Shown here: piece after piece, positions 23,560 to 33,443 of the stretch
How positions within the stretch are numbered: the first letter of the stretch is position 1
Layout: each line of letters starts with the position of its first letter
Assembly: GCA_963849635.1 (NCBI GenBank)
Contig: CAWKIA010000018.1
Coordinates: 558,001-622,000 of the forward strand
Direction of reading: 5' to 3'
DNA length: 64,000 nucleotides
Source of the DNA: CAVRUD01 sp963849635
GTDB lineage: Bacteria > Chloroflexota > Chloroflexia > Thermomicrobiales > UBA6265
The notes under the pieces: generated by a model
The model's input: the letters and a program-made list of their open reading frames with translations, nothing else
Database searches by the model: none
What the model was told of the DNA's origin: nothing
Made by a program: the position numbers and the translations under genes

Positions 23560-24926
23560 CTTTCCATCGCCGCCTCCATCGCCTCGGCGACGGACCCTGC
23601 GCGGACAATCTCGATTCCATCCGGCAGCGATTGCGGTCGCCGCCCGGGCGCAGATGGCACGATCACGCGGGAGAAACCAAGACGACGCGCTTCATTGACC
23701 CGGCGATCAAGCTGGTTGACGGACCGCAACTCTCCCGACAGCCCGATTTCACCAACTGCGACGGTCCCTGGGTCTACCTGCCGCTCGCGAAAACTCGAAC
23801 CGATCGCCAGGGCTACCGCCAGGTCAGCGGCGGGCTCCGCGATTTTGAGGCCGCCGACGACATTGGCGTAGATATCCTGGCCGCCCAGGGAGAGGCCGAC
23901 CCGCTTCTGCAACACGGCAACCAGGAGCTGCAGGCGGTTGGCGTCCAACCCATTCGCGCTCCGGCGGGGAAGTCCGAAGGCGGTCGATGTCGTCAGAGCC
24001 TGGACTTCAACCAGAATTGGGCGGGTGCCTTCCATCGTGACAGCGACAGTCGAGCCAGAGGCACTTCGATTGCGCTCCTCTAAGAACGCCTCGGAAGGAT
24101 TCCTCACCTCGCGCATACCGGCGTCGGCCATCTCGAAGACACCGACCTCGTCCGTCGAGCCAAACCTGTTCTTCACAGCCCGCAGAATGCGGTACTGATG
24201 GAATCGTTCACCTTCCAGGTAGAGCACGGCGTCCACCATGTGCTCGAGCACACGGGGACCGGCAATGGTCCCCTCTTTCGTCACATGGCCAATGATCAGC
24301 ACGGGCACATTGCGCGGCTTCGCCCATTGCATCAGGCGGGCTGTGCATTCCCGGACCTGCGACACGCTACCGGCCGCCGAGGTCAGGTCCTCTAAGAACA
24401 CCGTTTGGATCGAGTCAACGATCAAGAGGCCAGGCTTGTGCTCGTCGGCCGCTGCCAACACCTCGACGAGATTCGTCTCCGATAGCACCCAGAGATCGTC
24501 TTGCGGTAGCCCGAGCCGATCCGCCCGGAGACGGAGCTGTTGTGCCGATTCTTCCGCGGATACGTAGAGGACGGTGCCGACCTTTCCGGCGAGCGCAGCC
24601 GCCGTCTGGAGGACAAGTGTCGACTTGCCGATGCCGGGATCGCCGCCGATCAGGACAAGCGATCCGCCCACTAGGCCCCCGCCAAGCACGCGATTGAGCT
24701 CGTCGATCGGGACGCTGATCCGGTCGACCTCGGCGGAGTCGACGGACGCGAGCGGCTGCGCTCGGGCCGTTGCCCTTATCCGGGCGCCGCCGGTCGAGCC
24801 GGTCCGCCGGTCCTCGATCGTTTCAACCATCGAGCCCCACGTCGAGCAGTTCGGGCATCGCCCCAGGAAGCCGGGGCTGACGTAACCACACTGTTGGCAG
24901 ACGTATGATGTCTTTGCCTTCGCCAT
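23556..24926 (-). CDS. radA: DNA repair protein RadA (Sms)
   Basis: RadA is a RecA-related ATPase that helps branch migration in recombinational repair. The 456-residue product has a C4 zinc finger (Cys10, Cys13, Cys24, Cys27), an ATPase core with Walker A GDPGIGKST (95-103), the family signature KNRFG, and a C-terminal Lon-protease-like domain. The start is 84 bases after clpC and both genes read the same way, the common clpC-radA order, so they are probably co-transcribed. The stop overlaps convergently with murG. Confidence 0.95.
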   Translation of the reverse strand: MAKAKTSYVCQQCGYVSPGFLGRCPNCSTWGSMVETIEDRRTGSTGGARIRATARAQPLASVDSAEVDRISVPIDELNRVLGGGLVGGSLVLIGGDPGIGKSTLVLQTAAALAGKVGTVLYVSAEESAQQLRLRADRLGLPQDDLWVLSETNLVEVLAAADEHKPGLLIVDSIQTVFLEDLTSAAGSVSQVRECTARLMQWAKPRNVPVLIIGHVTKEGTIAGPRVLEHMVDAVLYLEGERFHQYRILRAVKNRFGSTDEVGVFEMADAGMREVRNPSEAFLEERNRSASGSTVAVTMEGTRPILVEVQALTTSTAFGLPRRSANGLDANRLQLLVAVLQKRVGLSLGGQDIYANVVGGLKIAEPAADLAVALAIGSSFRERQVDPGTVAVGEIGLSGELRSVNQLDRRVNEARRLGFSRVIVPSAPGRRPQSLPDGIEIVRAGSVAEAMEAAMES

Positions 24927-25010
24927 GAATCACCGTCGCGATTGAGACGCCGAAGGGGGTGGTAAGCTCCACCCCCTCCGCGATTCCAACAATTGTTGTG
25001 TGCCGGCCGA

Positions 25011-27473
25011 CTACGAGACGCCGGCCAACTCCGGCACGTTGACGATCTCGAGCTTGAGGAGATCGTCCTCGACATCGACGCGGACCGTGCAACCGGCCTG
25101 GAAGCGGCTGTTGAGCAGCCCTTCCGCCAGTGGGTCCTCAATCAAGTTCTGGATGATCCGGCGTAGCGGCCGCGCACCATAGGTGTGGTCGTAGCCACGG
25201 TCCGCCAGCAGGTCCATAGCCTCGGTCGTCACTTCGATCTCGATGTCCTGCTCCGTCAGCTGCTTGCGCACCCTCGTCAGTTCCAGCTCGACGATAGAAC
25301 GGATCTGCTCCTGGGTGAGGGAGTGGAAGGCGATTACGCCGTCGAGGCGATTGAGGAACTCGGGCCGGAACGTCTTCTTGAGTTCGCCCATGACCTTGTC
25401 GCGCATCTTGTCGTAGTCACGAGCGTTGGCCTTCACTTCGTCTTCCTTGAAGGCGAAGCCGAAGTTCAGATCCCGAGAGATCTGATCGGAGCCAACGTTC
25501 GAGGTCATGATGATGATCGTGTTGCGGAAGTCGACTTTGCGGCCCTTGGCGTCGGCGAGATTCCCGTCCTCCATGATCTGGAGGAGCATGTTGAAGGCTT
25601 CCGGGTGCGCCTTCTCGATCTCGTCAAGCAGGATGACCGAGTAGCTCTTGCGTCGGACGGCCTCGGTGAGTTGGCCACCCTCTTCGTAACCGACATAGCC
25701 CGGAGGCGCCCCAACGAGGCGGGACACGGCGTGTCGCTCCATGAACTCCGACATGTCGATCTTGATGAGGTGGTCTTCCGAGCCGAACATGAATTCGGCC
25801 AGCGTCTTGGCGAGATGCGTCTTACCGATACCAGTCGGACCGACGAAGATGAAGCTGCCGATCGGCCGGCGCGGATCCTTGATCCCCGCTCTAGCCCGGC
25901 GGACCGCCTTGGAGAGCGTCGCGATGGCCTCGTCCTGGCCGATCACCCGCTGGTGCAGCGCCTCCTCCATGTGGAGCAGTCGCTCAGACTCCTCGCCCGC
26001 GATCCGGGCCAGCGGGATACCAGTCCACATCGAAACGACCTGGGCGATGTCTTCTTCAGTCACGTAGAGGTCGTCGCCGGACTGCTGATCACGCAGTTCC
26101 TGCTCCTGATCCTCGATCCGGCTGCGAAGCTTGTGCTCGCGGTCACGGAGCTCGGCCGCACGCTCGAATTCCTGGCCAGTCACCGCGGCTTCCAACTCGC
26201 GTTGGACCGCCTGCAATCCGGCGAGGGCCTCTTTGAGGCTCGGCGGCGCGGCGGACCGGTACATCCGCACCCGAGAGGAGGCCTCATCGATCAGATCGAT
26301 GGCCTTATCCGGCATGAACCGATCGGTGACGTACCGGGCAGCGAAGTTCGCGGCGGCCTTGAGGGCCTCGTCGCTGATCTTGAGCTTGTGGTGCTCTTCG
26401 TAGAGGTGGCGGACACCGGTGAGGATCAGAATGGTCTCTTCGACACTTGGCTCATCAACTTGAACCGGCTGGAAGCGCCGCTCCAGGGCGGCGTCGCGCT
26501 CGATGTACTTGCGGTATTCATCCAGCGTCGTCGCGCCGATCGTCTGCAGTTCGCCACGAGAGAGGGCAGGCTTGAGGATATTGGCGGCATCGACCGCGCC
26601 CTCAGCCGCACCAGCGCCAACCAGGGTGTGGAGCTCGTCGATGAAGAGGATCGAACCAGTCTCCTTGACCTCGGCAACGATCTTCTTCAGGCGCTCTTCA
26701 AACTCGCCACGGTACTTGGTTCCCGCGACCAGGGCGCCAATATCGAGGGCGATGAGACGCTTGTTCTGGAGTTGTTCAGGCACATCGCCGCTGACGATGC
26801 GTTGAGCGAGACCTTCGACGATGGCGGTCTTGCCAACGCCTGGCTCACCGATGAGGGCAGGATTGTTCTTGGTGCGCCGGGAGAGGATTTGCATCACCCG
26901 GTCGATTTCCATCGACCTGCCCACCAGGGGTCCAAGTTTGCTATTGCGGGCCGCATCGGTCAGATCAAACCCGAGGGCGTCCATGTATGGAGTTTTGGTC
27001 TGTTGCTTGCTCTGGCTCTGATAGGACGATGACTGCGAGACGACTTGCATCACCTGGGCGCGGACCTTCTCCAGGTTCACGCCAAGGCTTTCCAGCACGC
27101 CGGCGGCAATCCCTTCGCCCTCGCGCACCAATCCAAGGAGGAGGTGCTCTGTGCCAATGTAGTGGTGATTGAGACGCCGGGCCTCATCGACCGCAAGCTC
27201 GATCACCTTCTTGGCGCGCGGGGTGAGCCCGATCTCGCCGGTGATCATTGTCTCGCCACGGCCGATGATGAACTCGACCGCCGAACGCACTTTGGGCAAT
27301 TGCACGCCCATGTTGCCGAGCACGCGTGCCGCAACGCCATCACCCTCCCGCACCAGTCCAAGCAACAGGTGCTCGGTGCCGATGTAGTTGTGGTTGAAGC
27401 GTTGAGCCTCCTCCTGGGCCAGGGTGAGGACCTTGCGGGCTCGCTCCGTAAACTTGTCGAACTTGTCCGCCAT
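25011..27473 (-). CDS. clpC: ATP-dependent Clp protease ATPase subunit ClpC
   Basis: ClpC unfolds substrates and feeds them to ClpP. The 820-residue protein has two N-terminal Clp repeats (about 5-70 and 80-145, each with GTEHLLLGLVREG), a first AAA+ domain with Walker A GEPGVGKT (209-216), a middle UVR-containing coiled coil (EFERAAELRDREHKLR), and a second AAA+ domain with GPTGIGKT at 545-552, then the C-terminal D2-small domain. This layout is ClpC and not ClpA or ClpB. ATG 27473 begins the conserved KFTERARKVL block; the longer frame upstream has no support. Neither ctsR nor mcsAB is adjacent, so its regulation must differ from that in Bacillus. Confidence 0.96.
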   Translation of the reverse strand: MADKFDKFTERARKVLTLAQEEAQRFNHNYIGTEHLLLGLVREGDGVAARVLGNMGVQLPKVRSAVEFIIGRGETMITGEIGLTPRAKKVIELAVDEARRLNHHYIGTEHLLLGLVREGEGIAAGVLESLGVNLEKVRAQVMQVVSQSSSYQSQSKQQTKTPYMDALGFDLTDAARNSKLGPLVGRSMEIDRVMQILSRRTKNNPALIGEPGVGKTAIVEGLAQRIVSGDVPEQLQNKRLIALDIGALVAGTKYRGEFEERLKKIVAEVKETGSILFIDELHTLVGAGAAEGAVDAANILKPALSRGELQTIGATTLDEYRKYIERDAALERRFQPVQVDEPSVEETILILTGVRHLYEEHHKLKISDEALKAAANFAARYVTDRFMPDKAIDLIDEASSRVRMYRSAAPPSLKEALAGLQAVQRELEAAVTGQEFERAAELRDREHKLRSRIEDQEQELRDQQSGDDLYVTEEDIAQVVSMWTGIPLARIAGEESERLLHMEEALHQRVIGQDEAIATLSKAVRRARAGIKDPRRPIGSFIFVGPTGIGKTHLAKTLAEFMFGSEDHLIKIDMSEFMERHAVSRLVGAPPGYVGYEEGGQLTEAVRRKSYSVILLDEIEKAHPEAFNMLLQIMEDGNLADAKGRKVDFRNTIIIMTSNVGSDQISRDLNFGFAFKEDEVKANARDYDKMRDKVMGELKKTFRPEFLNRLDGVIAFHSLTQEQIRSIVELELTRVRKQLTEQDIEIEVTTEAMDLLADRGYDHTYGARPLRRIIQNLIEDPLAEGLLNSRFQAGCTVRVDVEDDLLKLEIVNVPELAGVS

Positions 27474-28105
27474 CCTTGGCTCTCCCGGTGCGTTCAAGGG
27501 ACGTCTGGCCCCGCGGCCGCCCCGATACACCATCTCTACGATAGCACTACGGAAAGGATAGTGGCGCCGGACCAGTAACACTCCCTGAGTTGGAGGTCCT
27601 CCGGCAGCGACCTCTGAAGGGAGACGAATCCGAGATGTTCAGTACGGGGCGATCGAGGACCAGCCATCGTTGGCGTCCTTCGATAACCGGCCCGCGCGCC
27701 CGCCCCCGATCGTGTCCGGGGCCGGCGCGCACGCCTGCTATGTACCTATTACCGCCGATTTCGTTCCAGGACAAGGCTTCCCTACACCTAATCCCGGTAC
27801 TTTCGGATCGAGAGTAGTCCGTGGAGTCCGACCAGGGACACTGCCCGTCCGGCTAGGAGCGGCGCACCGACTGTGTTTAAGACGACGATCAGACCGGATT
27901 GTCACACCGCTCGGGGATGCGAAAGCACAGGCGCTCACTCGAGCGCCCCCGTCCGAGGGCCGACTTTCAATCCGGTTGCTCAAGTATACGGCAAGATCTA
28001 CCAATGACACGACGGCGGGCGCTGTTGCGCCCGCCGTCGTCTCATTCACGTTGTGCACAAGACCCAAAGGGAACGCGAACCGGGTCAAGCCCGACTCGCC
28101 GCTCA
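27474..28105. other. Gene-free region upstream of clpC
   Basis: This 632-base stretch between the rpsA stop and clpC start shows no convincing gene, tRNA or riboswitch. It holds the rpsA terminator (28009-28040), and the clpC promoter must lie in it. A TATACT (minus strand, complement of 27983-27988) is present without a good -35. No CIRCE-like repeat was seen. Confidence 0.5.
28009..28040 (-). terminator. Hairpin after rpsA
   Basis: A perfect 14-bp GC-rich stem (28009-28022 with 28027-28040) with a TGTT loop lies 66 bases past the true rpsA stop. The T-run is poor, so it may act as a processing or Rho-assisted end. Confidence 0.55.
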
Positions 28106-30198
28106 TCACGAGTTCGCGGGAACGGCTTCGTCGTCTGCGGTTGACTCAACGACCGGGGCTGTCTCTTCGGCGCTGGCTTCGACAGGCGCTTCCTCCGACT
28201 CCTCGGCCGCTGCCGCCGGCTCCTCAGCGACCGCCTCGGCCGCAGCAGATTCGTCCGCCGCAGCCTCAGCAGCGACCTCGACCGCAGCAGGTTCATCCGC
28301 CGAGCCTCAGCAGCGACCTCGACCGCAGCAGGTTCATCCGCCGGTGCTCAGAGCGGCCTCGGCGACCGCAGGCTCATCGGCCGGCGCCTCAGCGACAGCG
28401 GGTTCTTCGACCACTGCCTCAGCCGCAACCGGTTCTTCGGCAGAAGCCTCAGCTTCGACCGGAGCAACCGCCTCGGCCTCAACGGGTGCAGACGCTTCAA
28501 CCGGAGCGGATTCGACGACCGCCTCTGCGGGAGCGACTTCCTCTTCGGCAGGCTCGGCGCCACCCACGACCTCTTCAACGAGGTCCGGCGCGCCGGCCAT
28601 CGCGAAGGCCATCGCCATCGCCGACAGCTCTTCGTCCTGAAGATCGACCGGCAGTTCCGGAGTCTGGCGAGTCCGGGATGCCCGGCGATCTGCCTTCGGA
28701 GCCCGAGGTGTGCTCAACTCGGCGACGTCGGCGCTCGGCGTTCCGGCTACAGCCTGGACGATGGCATCTTCCTCTGCGGCGATCACGGGAGCTTCCGTAT
28801 CTCGCTGCTCGGAGGACGCTGGATCGCCGGCAATCGCGGCAGTGCCCAGCTCCTCGGACTGCGATCCGTCTTCGGATCCGCCCGTCTCTTCGGCCGAGGC
28901 GTCACGCGCTGGTGCCGGCTCGATACCCTCTGCCTCGATCGCGGCACGGAGTGCCTGCTGGAGCGCATCGCGCTCGGCCAGACCCTCTTCACCGAAGGCG
29001 GCGACCAACTCCGGATCCGGAGTGTCGAGCGCGCGGCGGAGGCTCAGGCCCATGCGGCGGCGCTGGGGGTCGATGCGGATGATGCGGAGGAGCAGCGGCT
29101 GGCCTTCGTGGACCACCTGCTTCGGATGGGTGATGCGCTCGTCGGCCAGCTCAGAGACGTGGATAAGACCTTCGATCCCATCCTCGATCCGGGCGAAGGC
29201 GCCAAAGTTGGCGAGCTGCGTCACCGCGCCGCGCACCAGTTGACCGACCTCGTACTTGGCGGCCACCCGGCTCCACGGCTCGGCCTGGGTCCGCTTGATC
29301 GAAAGGGCGATCTTCTTCTCCTGGGAGTTGATCCCCAAGACGTAGACATCGACCTCTTGACCAACCCGCAGCACTTCGCTTGGGTGGCGAACACGGCTCC
29401 AGGAGAGCTCGGAGAGGTGGACCAGCCCGTCGGCTCCGCCGATATCGACGAATGCGCCGAAGTCGCAGATGGAGGAGACCCGGCCCTTGCGGACCTCGCC
29501 CTCCTTCAGCTCCTGGATCAGCTGCTCTTTCATCACGTCGCGGCGTTCCTGAATCGCCTGACGTTCGGAGAGGATCAGCCGGTTGCGGTGGCGGTTGATC
29601 TCGATGACCTTGAGCGGCAGGGTGGTACCGATCAGGCGGGCCATGTCGGCCTGCTTGCTCGCCTCGTCGCCGCCACGAATCTCGGTCACCTGCGAGGCCG
29701 GGACGAAGCCCCGGACCCCGTCGAGGTTCACCAGGAGGCCACCCTTGTTGTAGTTGGTGACTTCAGCCTCGATGACCTCGTTGGCTTCGTGCAGATCCTG
29801 CAGACGCCGCCAGCTCTTCTCCTGACGAGCACGGTCGATGGAGACGACCGGGTGCCCTTCCGGATTTCGGGCTGGACGACAAAGACCAGGATTTGGTCCC
29901 CGAGCGTGAGCGCCTGCTTCTCCTCAGAGGATAGCGTGGAGTACTCGCGCGCCGGAACGATTCCCTCCGCTTTCGACCCGATGTCGACCAGGAGTTCGTC
30001 GCGGTCGATGTGCATGATGGTCCCGTCCATGACATCCCCGTATTTCAGGGTCTTGTAGTCATGGCTGGGATCATTGAGGAATTGTTCCATGAGCGACGCC
30101 CCGAACACGTCGCCGTTGCTCTCAGCGGCGATGTCCGTCGCCGTGGAAGCAGCAGCGCCGGCCTGAGCCTCTTGCTCGCGAATCTCCGAACCGTCCAT
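28106..30198 (-). CDS. rpsA: Ribosomal protein S1 with long Ala/Glu/Pro-rich tail (frameshifted in this sequence)
   Basis: S1 binds mRNA on the 30S subunit. Four S1 domains are visible: from LKYGDVMDGTIM (about residue 52), from LHEANEVIEAEV, from LKEGEVRKGRVSS, and from YEVGQLVRGAV. A tail of about 300 residues follows, low in complexity (Ala, Glu, Pro, Val). ATG 30198 follows AAGGAAGG. The gene lies in several frames. Near 29855 one base is missing from a G-run between EIRKG and HPVVSID. In the tail (28300-28350) three more single bases are missing, after which the frame ends ...ADDEAVPANS and TGA at 28106-28108. Adding four bases makes 2097, exactly 699 codons. An essential gene is unlikely to be broken, so these are probably sequence errors. 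Confidence 0.9.
28262..28343. repeat. Exact 41-bp tandem duplication in the rpsA tail
   Basis: The unit at 28262-28302 is repeated without change at 28303-28343. It encodes part of the Ala/Glu/Pro tail (ADEPAAVEV pattern). Being 41 bp, it does not keep frame; a 42-bp unit that lost one base would. Confidence 0.85.
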
Positions 30199-30334
30199 AC
30201 ACCTTCCTTAGTACCAACAGAAACGCGCGGACTCCCCTGCCCATGCGGTTCCGATCTGGAACCGGTCGGCCAGGAGAGCTGTATCCGTTAGTATACCGGA
30301 GGGTCAGAAATTCCGGCAACTGGTTTAGTTTGGA

Positions 30335-31458
30335 CTACACCGGGGCTGCAATCGCCTGTGGTGCCGCGGGTGCAACGAAGCCGCGCTCGCGAAGAGCGAC
30401 GCCGAGCGCATCCAACGTCAATTGCAAAGATTCCTCATCGCACCAGCCCATGTGGCCGACACGTAGCATGACATCTGCGAATTTGCCTTGCCCCGCCCCG
30501 ATTTCAATGCCGGTGGCTTCTCGCACACTTTTCACCAGCGCTTTAGCCGGGTGCTCCGGCGGCAGAGCAATACCTGTCACCGTGTTGGAAACATAATTTG
30601 GATCCGCAAAGAGTTCGAGGCCAAGTTCTTTGACACCAGCCCGAGTGAATTCACCCCAATGTCGGTGCTGATCCCAAACGTGCTCGAGTCCCTGATCGAG
30701 GATCTGCGTCAACGCCGCATGGAAGGCATAGACGAGCGTGAGTGATGGCGTCGTCGGCGTCATGCCCTCCGCAGCCAACTTTCGATTTGACCGCAGATCC
30801 CAGTAGAACTTGGGAAACGTCGACCGCTCGGTCGCTTCCCAGGCCCTGGCTCCGATCGCGCAGATCAGCAGACCCGGCGGGCACATCCACGCCTTCTGCG
30901 ATCCGGAGAGGACGAAGTCGATGCCCCACTCGTCCATCTCCAACGGCAGGCCGCCGACGCCACTGACAGAATCGACCACGACCAACGCGCCATGGTCCCG
31001 AACGATAGCCGCGAGTTCGGGCAACGGGTTGGTGACGCCGGTCGAGGTCTCGTTGTGGGTGAGGAAGACGCCCTTGACGTCCGGATGCTGGTTCAGGGCG
31101 TCGCGCAGGAGATCCGGCGTCACGGCCTTGCCCCAGGGAACGTCCAGTGTGCGAACATCCAACCCAAGAGCTTGGCAACTTTGGTGAACCGTTCGCCGAA
31201 ATCGCCGCAAACAGTCGAGAGCACCGGGTCGCCGGGTGAGAACAGGTTGACGACCGCGACTTCCCATCCGGCGGAGCCCGACGCGGGCCACGTCAGAACG
31301 TCGCCATCTGTCCGGTGGGCAAGTTTCGCCAGACGCAGCGTCTCTGTGTACAGCGCCTTGAACGCCGGACCCCGGTGCGGAATCATCTCCCGCTCCATCG
31401 CGGTCATCACGGCTGGTGGGACGGGCGTTGGCCCTGGGATTCTCAGGTTGGTAGGCAT
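30335..31458 (-). CDS. PLP-dependent alanine--glyoxylate/serine--glyoxylate-type aminotransferase (one frameshift)
   Basis: The class V aminotransferase moves an amino group between alanine or serine and glyoxylate. The N-terminal part (MPTNLRIPGPTPVPPAV, later ASGSAGWEVAVVNLFSPGD) reads from ATG 31458. The rest (ALGLDVRTLDVPWG onward, with the PLP lysine in SGSQKAWMCPPG) reads in the next frame. They join near 31168 where one G seems lost from AAGG; restoring it gives 374 residues, the normal length. With glycerate kinase in the window it could serve glyoxylate and glycerate metabolism, but the genes are 10 kb apart. The gene follows rpsA after a 136-base gap that begins just past the S1 start. 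Confidence 0.85.
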
Positions 31459-31543
31459 GGCTCGGCCGCACTTTCTCGACATCACAGAATGTCACAGTGG
31501 CTGCCACGCTGTGTAGCAACCGGCCCTGAAAGTATAGGCAGAG

Positions 31544-32125
31544 CTAGTCGGGCTTGATGCTCGTCAGGTGACGCGGATCGCTAAAAAGAACGAGATCAGG
31601 ATCGATCTCGTCTTCGGTGACATGGATCAAGCCAATTCCAAAGTGCGGTCCCCAGCGCCGGTCGGTAGCCGAACCAGGGTTGAACAGGATCGTGCCGGAG
31701 TCCCGCTCAATCAGCGGGATATGGCTGTGGCCGTAGACAGCGCATTCGACTCGTCCCGCGAATTGACGTTTCGCCTCGCTCCGGGCTGATGCCCCGCCGT
31801 GGCCATGGATCATCCCGAATCGGTGAGGTCCGACCGTGAACTCGACCGCCTCCGGCAAGTTCTCCATGAGAATGGCGTCGTCATTGTTGCCCTGCACGGC
31901 CAGCACTGGAGCGACTTCACTCAGTGCCAAGAGCACGCCGGAGGTGTTGACGTCCCCGGCGTGGAGGATCAGGCCAACCCGGAAGCGAATAAAGAGATCG
32001 ACCACCTCGGGCGGCATTCGCCGGGCCCCGCGGAGGTGAATGTGGGTGTCGGAGATGACCCCGATGGTCGTCGGCGCTTTGAAGGTCCGCTCCCGTGTAG
32101 GTTGGAAGCGTAACGTGCTAAGCAC
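31544..32125 (-). CDS. Metallophosphoesterase, YfcE/MJ0936 family
   Basis: The family comprises small cytoplasmic phosphodiesterases with two metal ions. The metal-binding blocks are all seen: GVISDTHIHL, LILHAGDV, QGNNDD, IHGHG and GHSHIP. The 193-residue length is normal. The likely start GTG 32125 overlaps the stop of the aldolase gene (32118) by 8 bases; the open frame continues upstream inside that gene without a better start. The physiological substrate is not known for most members. Confidence 0.88.
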   Translation of the reverse strand: MLSTLRFQPTRERTFKAPTTIGVISDTHIHLRGARRMPPEVVDLFIRFRVGLILHAGDVNTSGVLLALSEVAPVLAVQGNNDDAILMENLPEAVEFTVGPHRFGMIHGHGGASARSEAKRQFAGRVECAVYGHSHIPLIERDSGTILFNPGSATDRRWGPHFGIGLIHVTEDEIDPDLVLFSDPRHLTSIKPD

Positions 32126-33032
32126 CCGTGGTAACAGCTCCGATGTCGGCGGCCCGCAGGATCCGGCGGACCTCGTCCGCGTCCTTCTCCGAGAGCGGAA
32201 GCATCGGCGGGCGGGGCAGGCCACCGCGCAAGCCGACGGCCTCCATCGCCACCTTCAGACCCGGAATGCCGAATCGGGACGTCACCGCGGCGTTGGGAGC
32301 CAACATACGTGCCTGAAGCGCGCGGGCCGCGTCATGTTCGCCAGCGTGGAAGAGACGGGCCAGCTCGGCGCACAGGTCGGGCGCCACATTGCCAAGCGCG
32401 AGGATGCCACCGGTAGCGCCCAGGCAGAGTGCCGCATAGAGGAAGCTGGCGGAGCCGGCCAGGACACCGAAGTTGGGCGCAGCGCCCGCGACCATCTCCG
32501 CGACCTTCGGTGCATTTCCGCCCGAGTCTTTCACCCCAACGATGTTGGGATGTGCGGAGAGCTCGTTGACCAGGTTGGTTGCCAGGTCAACCCCGGTGTA
32601 GGCCGCCATCACGTAAACGATGACCGGCACCGGCGATGCATCCGCGACGGCGTGGTAATGGGCGATGTTCGCCGCGTGGTCGTAGCGCGGCTTGTAATAG
32701 TGGGGTGTTACCACCAAGGCGTAGTCGATGCCGAGGGCGGCGGCACGCTTTGTCAGCTCGATCGTCCCCCGGGTTGATTCAGTCCCCGTGCCGGCCATCA
32801 CGATCTTGCGGCCGCCGATCGCGTCGACTCCAGCCTCGATCAGGCGCAGCTTTTCGTCACCGTCCAGCAGCGCGAACTCACCGTTCGACCCGAGGAGGAC
32901 GACGCCATCCAAAGGTGAGGTAGCGTACCAATTCATGTTGCTGCGGAAGGCGTCGAGGTCGAGTTCGCCATCCTGCCCGAAGGTGGTCGCGACCGGAGCG
33001 TAAACGCCTGCTGGTACTCGTGGTTCCGCCAT
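32118..33032 (-). CDS. Dihydrodipicolinate synthase/N-acetylneuraminate lyase family aldolase
   Basis: This 304-residue TIM-barrel aldolase has the Schiff-base lysine in GVKDSGGN and the family blocks LLGSNGEFALL (GTTGE position) and TGTESTRGTIELTKRAA. The catalytic Tyr position reads VYVMAAYTGVDL, which recalls 4-hydroxy-2-oxoglutarate aldolase and other DapA-like enzymes rather than true DapA (usually YNVPxRTG). A keto-acid aldolase role fits best; true lysine biosynthesis is less likely, as no other dap gene is near. The second of two adjacent ATGs (33032) has the better spacing to GGGAGG. It is coupled to the phosphoesterase by overlap. Confidence 0.83.
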   Translation of the reverse strand: MAEPRVPAGVYAPVATTFGQDGELDLDAFRSNMNWYATSPLDGVVLLGSNGEFALLDGDEKLRLIEAGVDAIGGRKIVMAGTGTESTRGTIELTKRAAALGIDYALVVTPHYYKPRYDHAANIAHYHAVADASPVPVIVYVMAAYTGVDLATNLVNELSAHPNIVGVKDSGGNAPKVAEMVAGAAPNFGVLAGSASFLYAALCLGATGGILALGNVAPDLCAELARLFHAGEHDAARALQARMLAPNAAVTSRFGIPGLKVAMEAVGLRGGLPRPPMLPLSEKDADEVRRILRAADIGAVTTGA

Positions 33033-33086
33033 CATGACCTCCCGTCGTCACTTAGTCGCCGGCCGAATGCCGGAGAAGCGCTTCGT

Positions 33087-33443
33087 CTAAACTGCCGGCC
33101 GCTCATCGATCACGGAGTAGATTGCCCCGCTGGCGATGCTCGTCATGATCGCCCCCAGGATTGCGCCCCAGAGGCTGATCGTCACCCCGACGCTGAGCAG
33201 GGCGCCGATTGCGAAGACGAGGGCATTCAGCGCCACGGTGAAGAACCCGAGCGTCAGGCAGCTCAGCGGCAACGTCAGCGTCCGCACCGCCGGTAGCAAG
33301 AAGGTGTTGAGCACACCGACGACAATGGCAAAGACCATCACCGAATTCGCGTCGTCGTAGCGAATAAGGCGCTTCGAGACCGTCGCGAGGATGAGCACCG
33401 CAAAGGCGCTGCCGATCAGATAGGCGATAAGTCGGTTCCTCAC
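33087..33443 (-). CDS. Small membrane protein, phage-holin-like/YvlD family
   Basis: This 118-residue protein has four predicted membrane helices separated by short loops and matches the pattern of the YvlD family, often labelled phage holin family although most members are chromosomal. GTG 33443 overlaps the stop of the MBL hydrolase (GTGA), so they are translationally coupled. Nothing phage-like surrounds it. The role is unknown; membrane stress or envelope function is a guess from relatives. Confidence 0.75.
   Translation of the reverse strand: MRNRLIAYLIGSAFAVLILATVSKRLIRYDDANSVMVFAIVVGVLNTFLLPAVRTLTLPLSCLTLGFFTVALNALVFAIGALLSVGVTISLWGAILGAIMTSIASGAIYSVIDERPAV

Noticed and set aside
27670..29082. 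A 470-codon plus-strand frame antisense to rpsA, and a 195-codon Ser/Ala-rich frame at 28053-28640.
   Set aside because: Their translations are Arg/Pro/Gln- or Ala/Ser-repeats that mirror the low-complexity rpsA tail; the minus-strand S1 domains are unmistakable.
33087..33443. Holin-like protein considered as a sign of a prophage.
   Set aside because: No endolysin, integrase or structural phage gene is near; the YvlD-type family is common in chromosomes.
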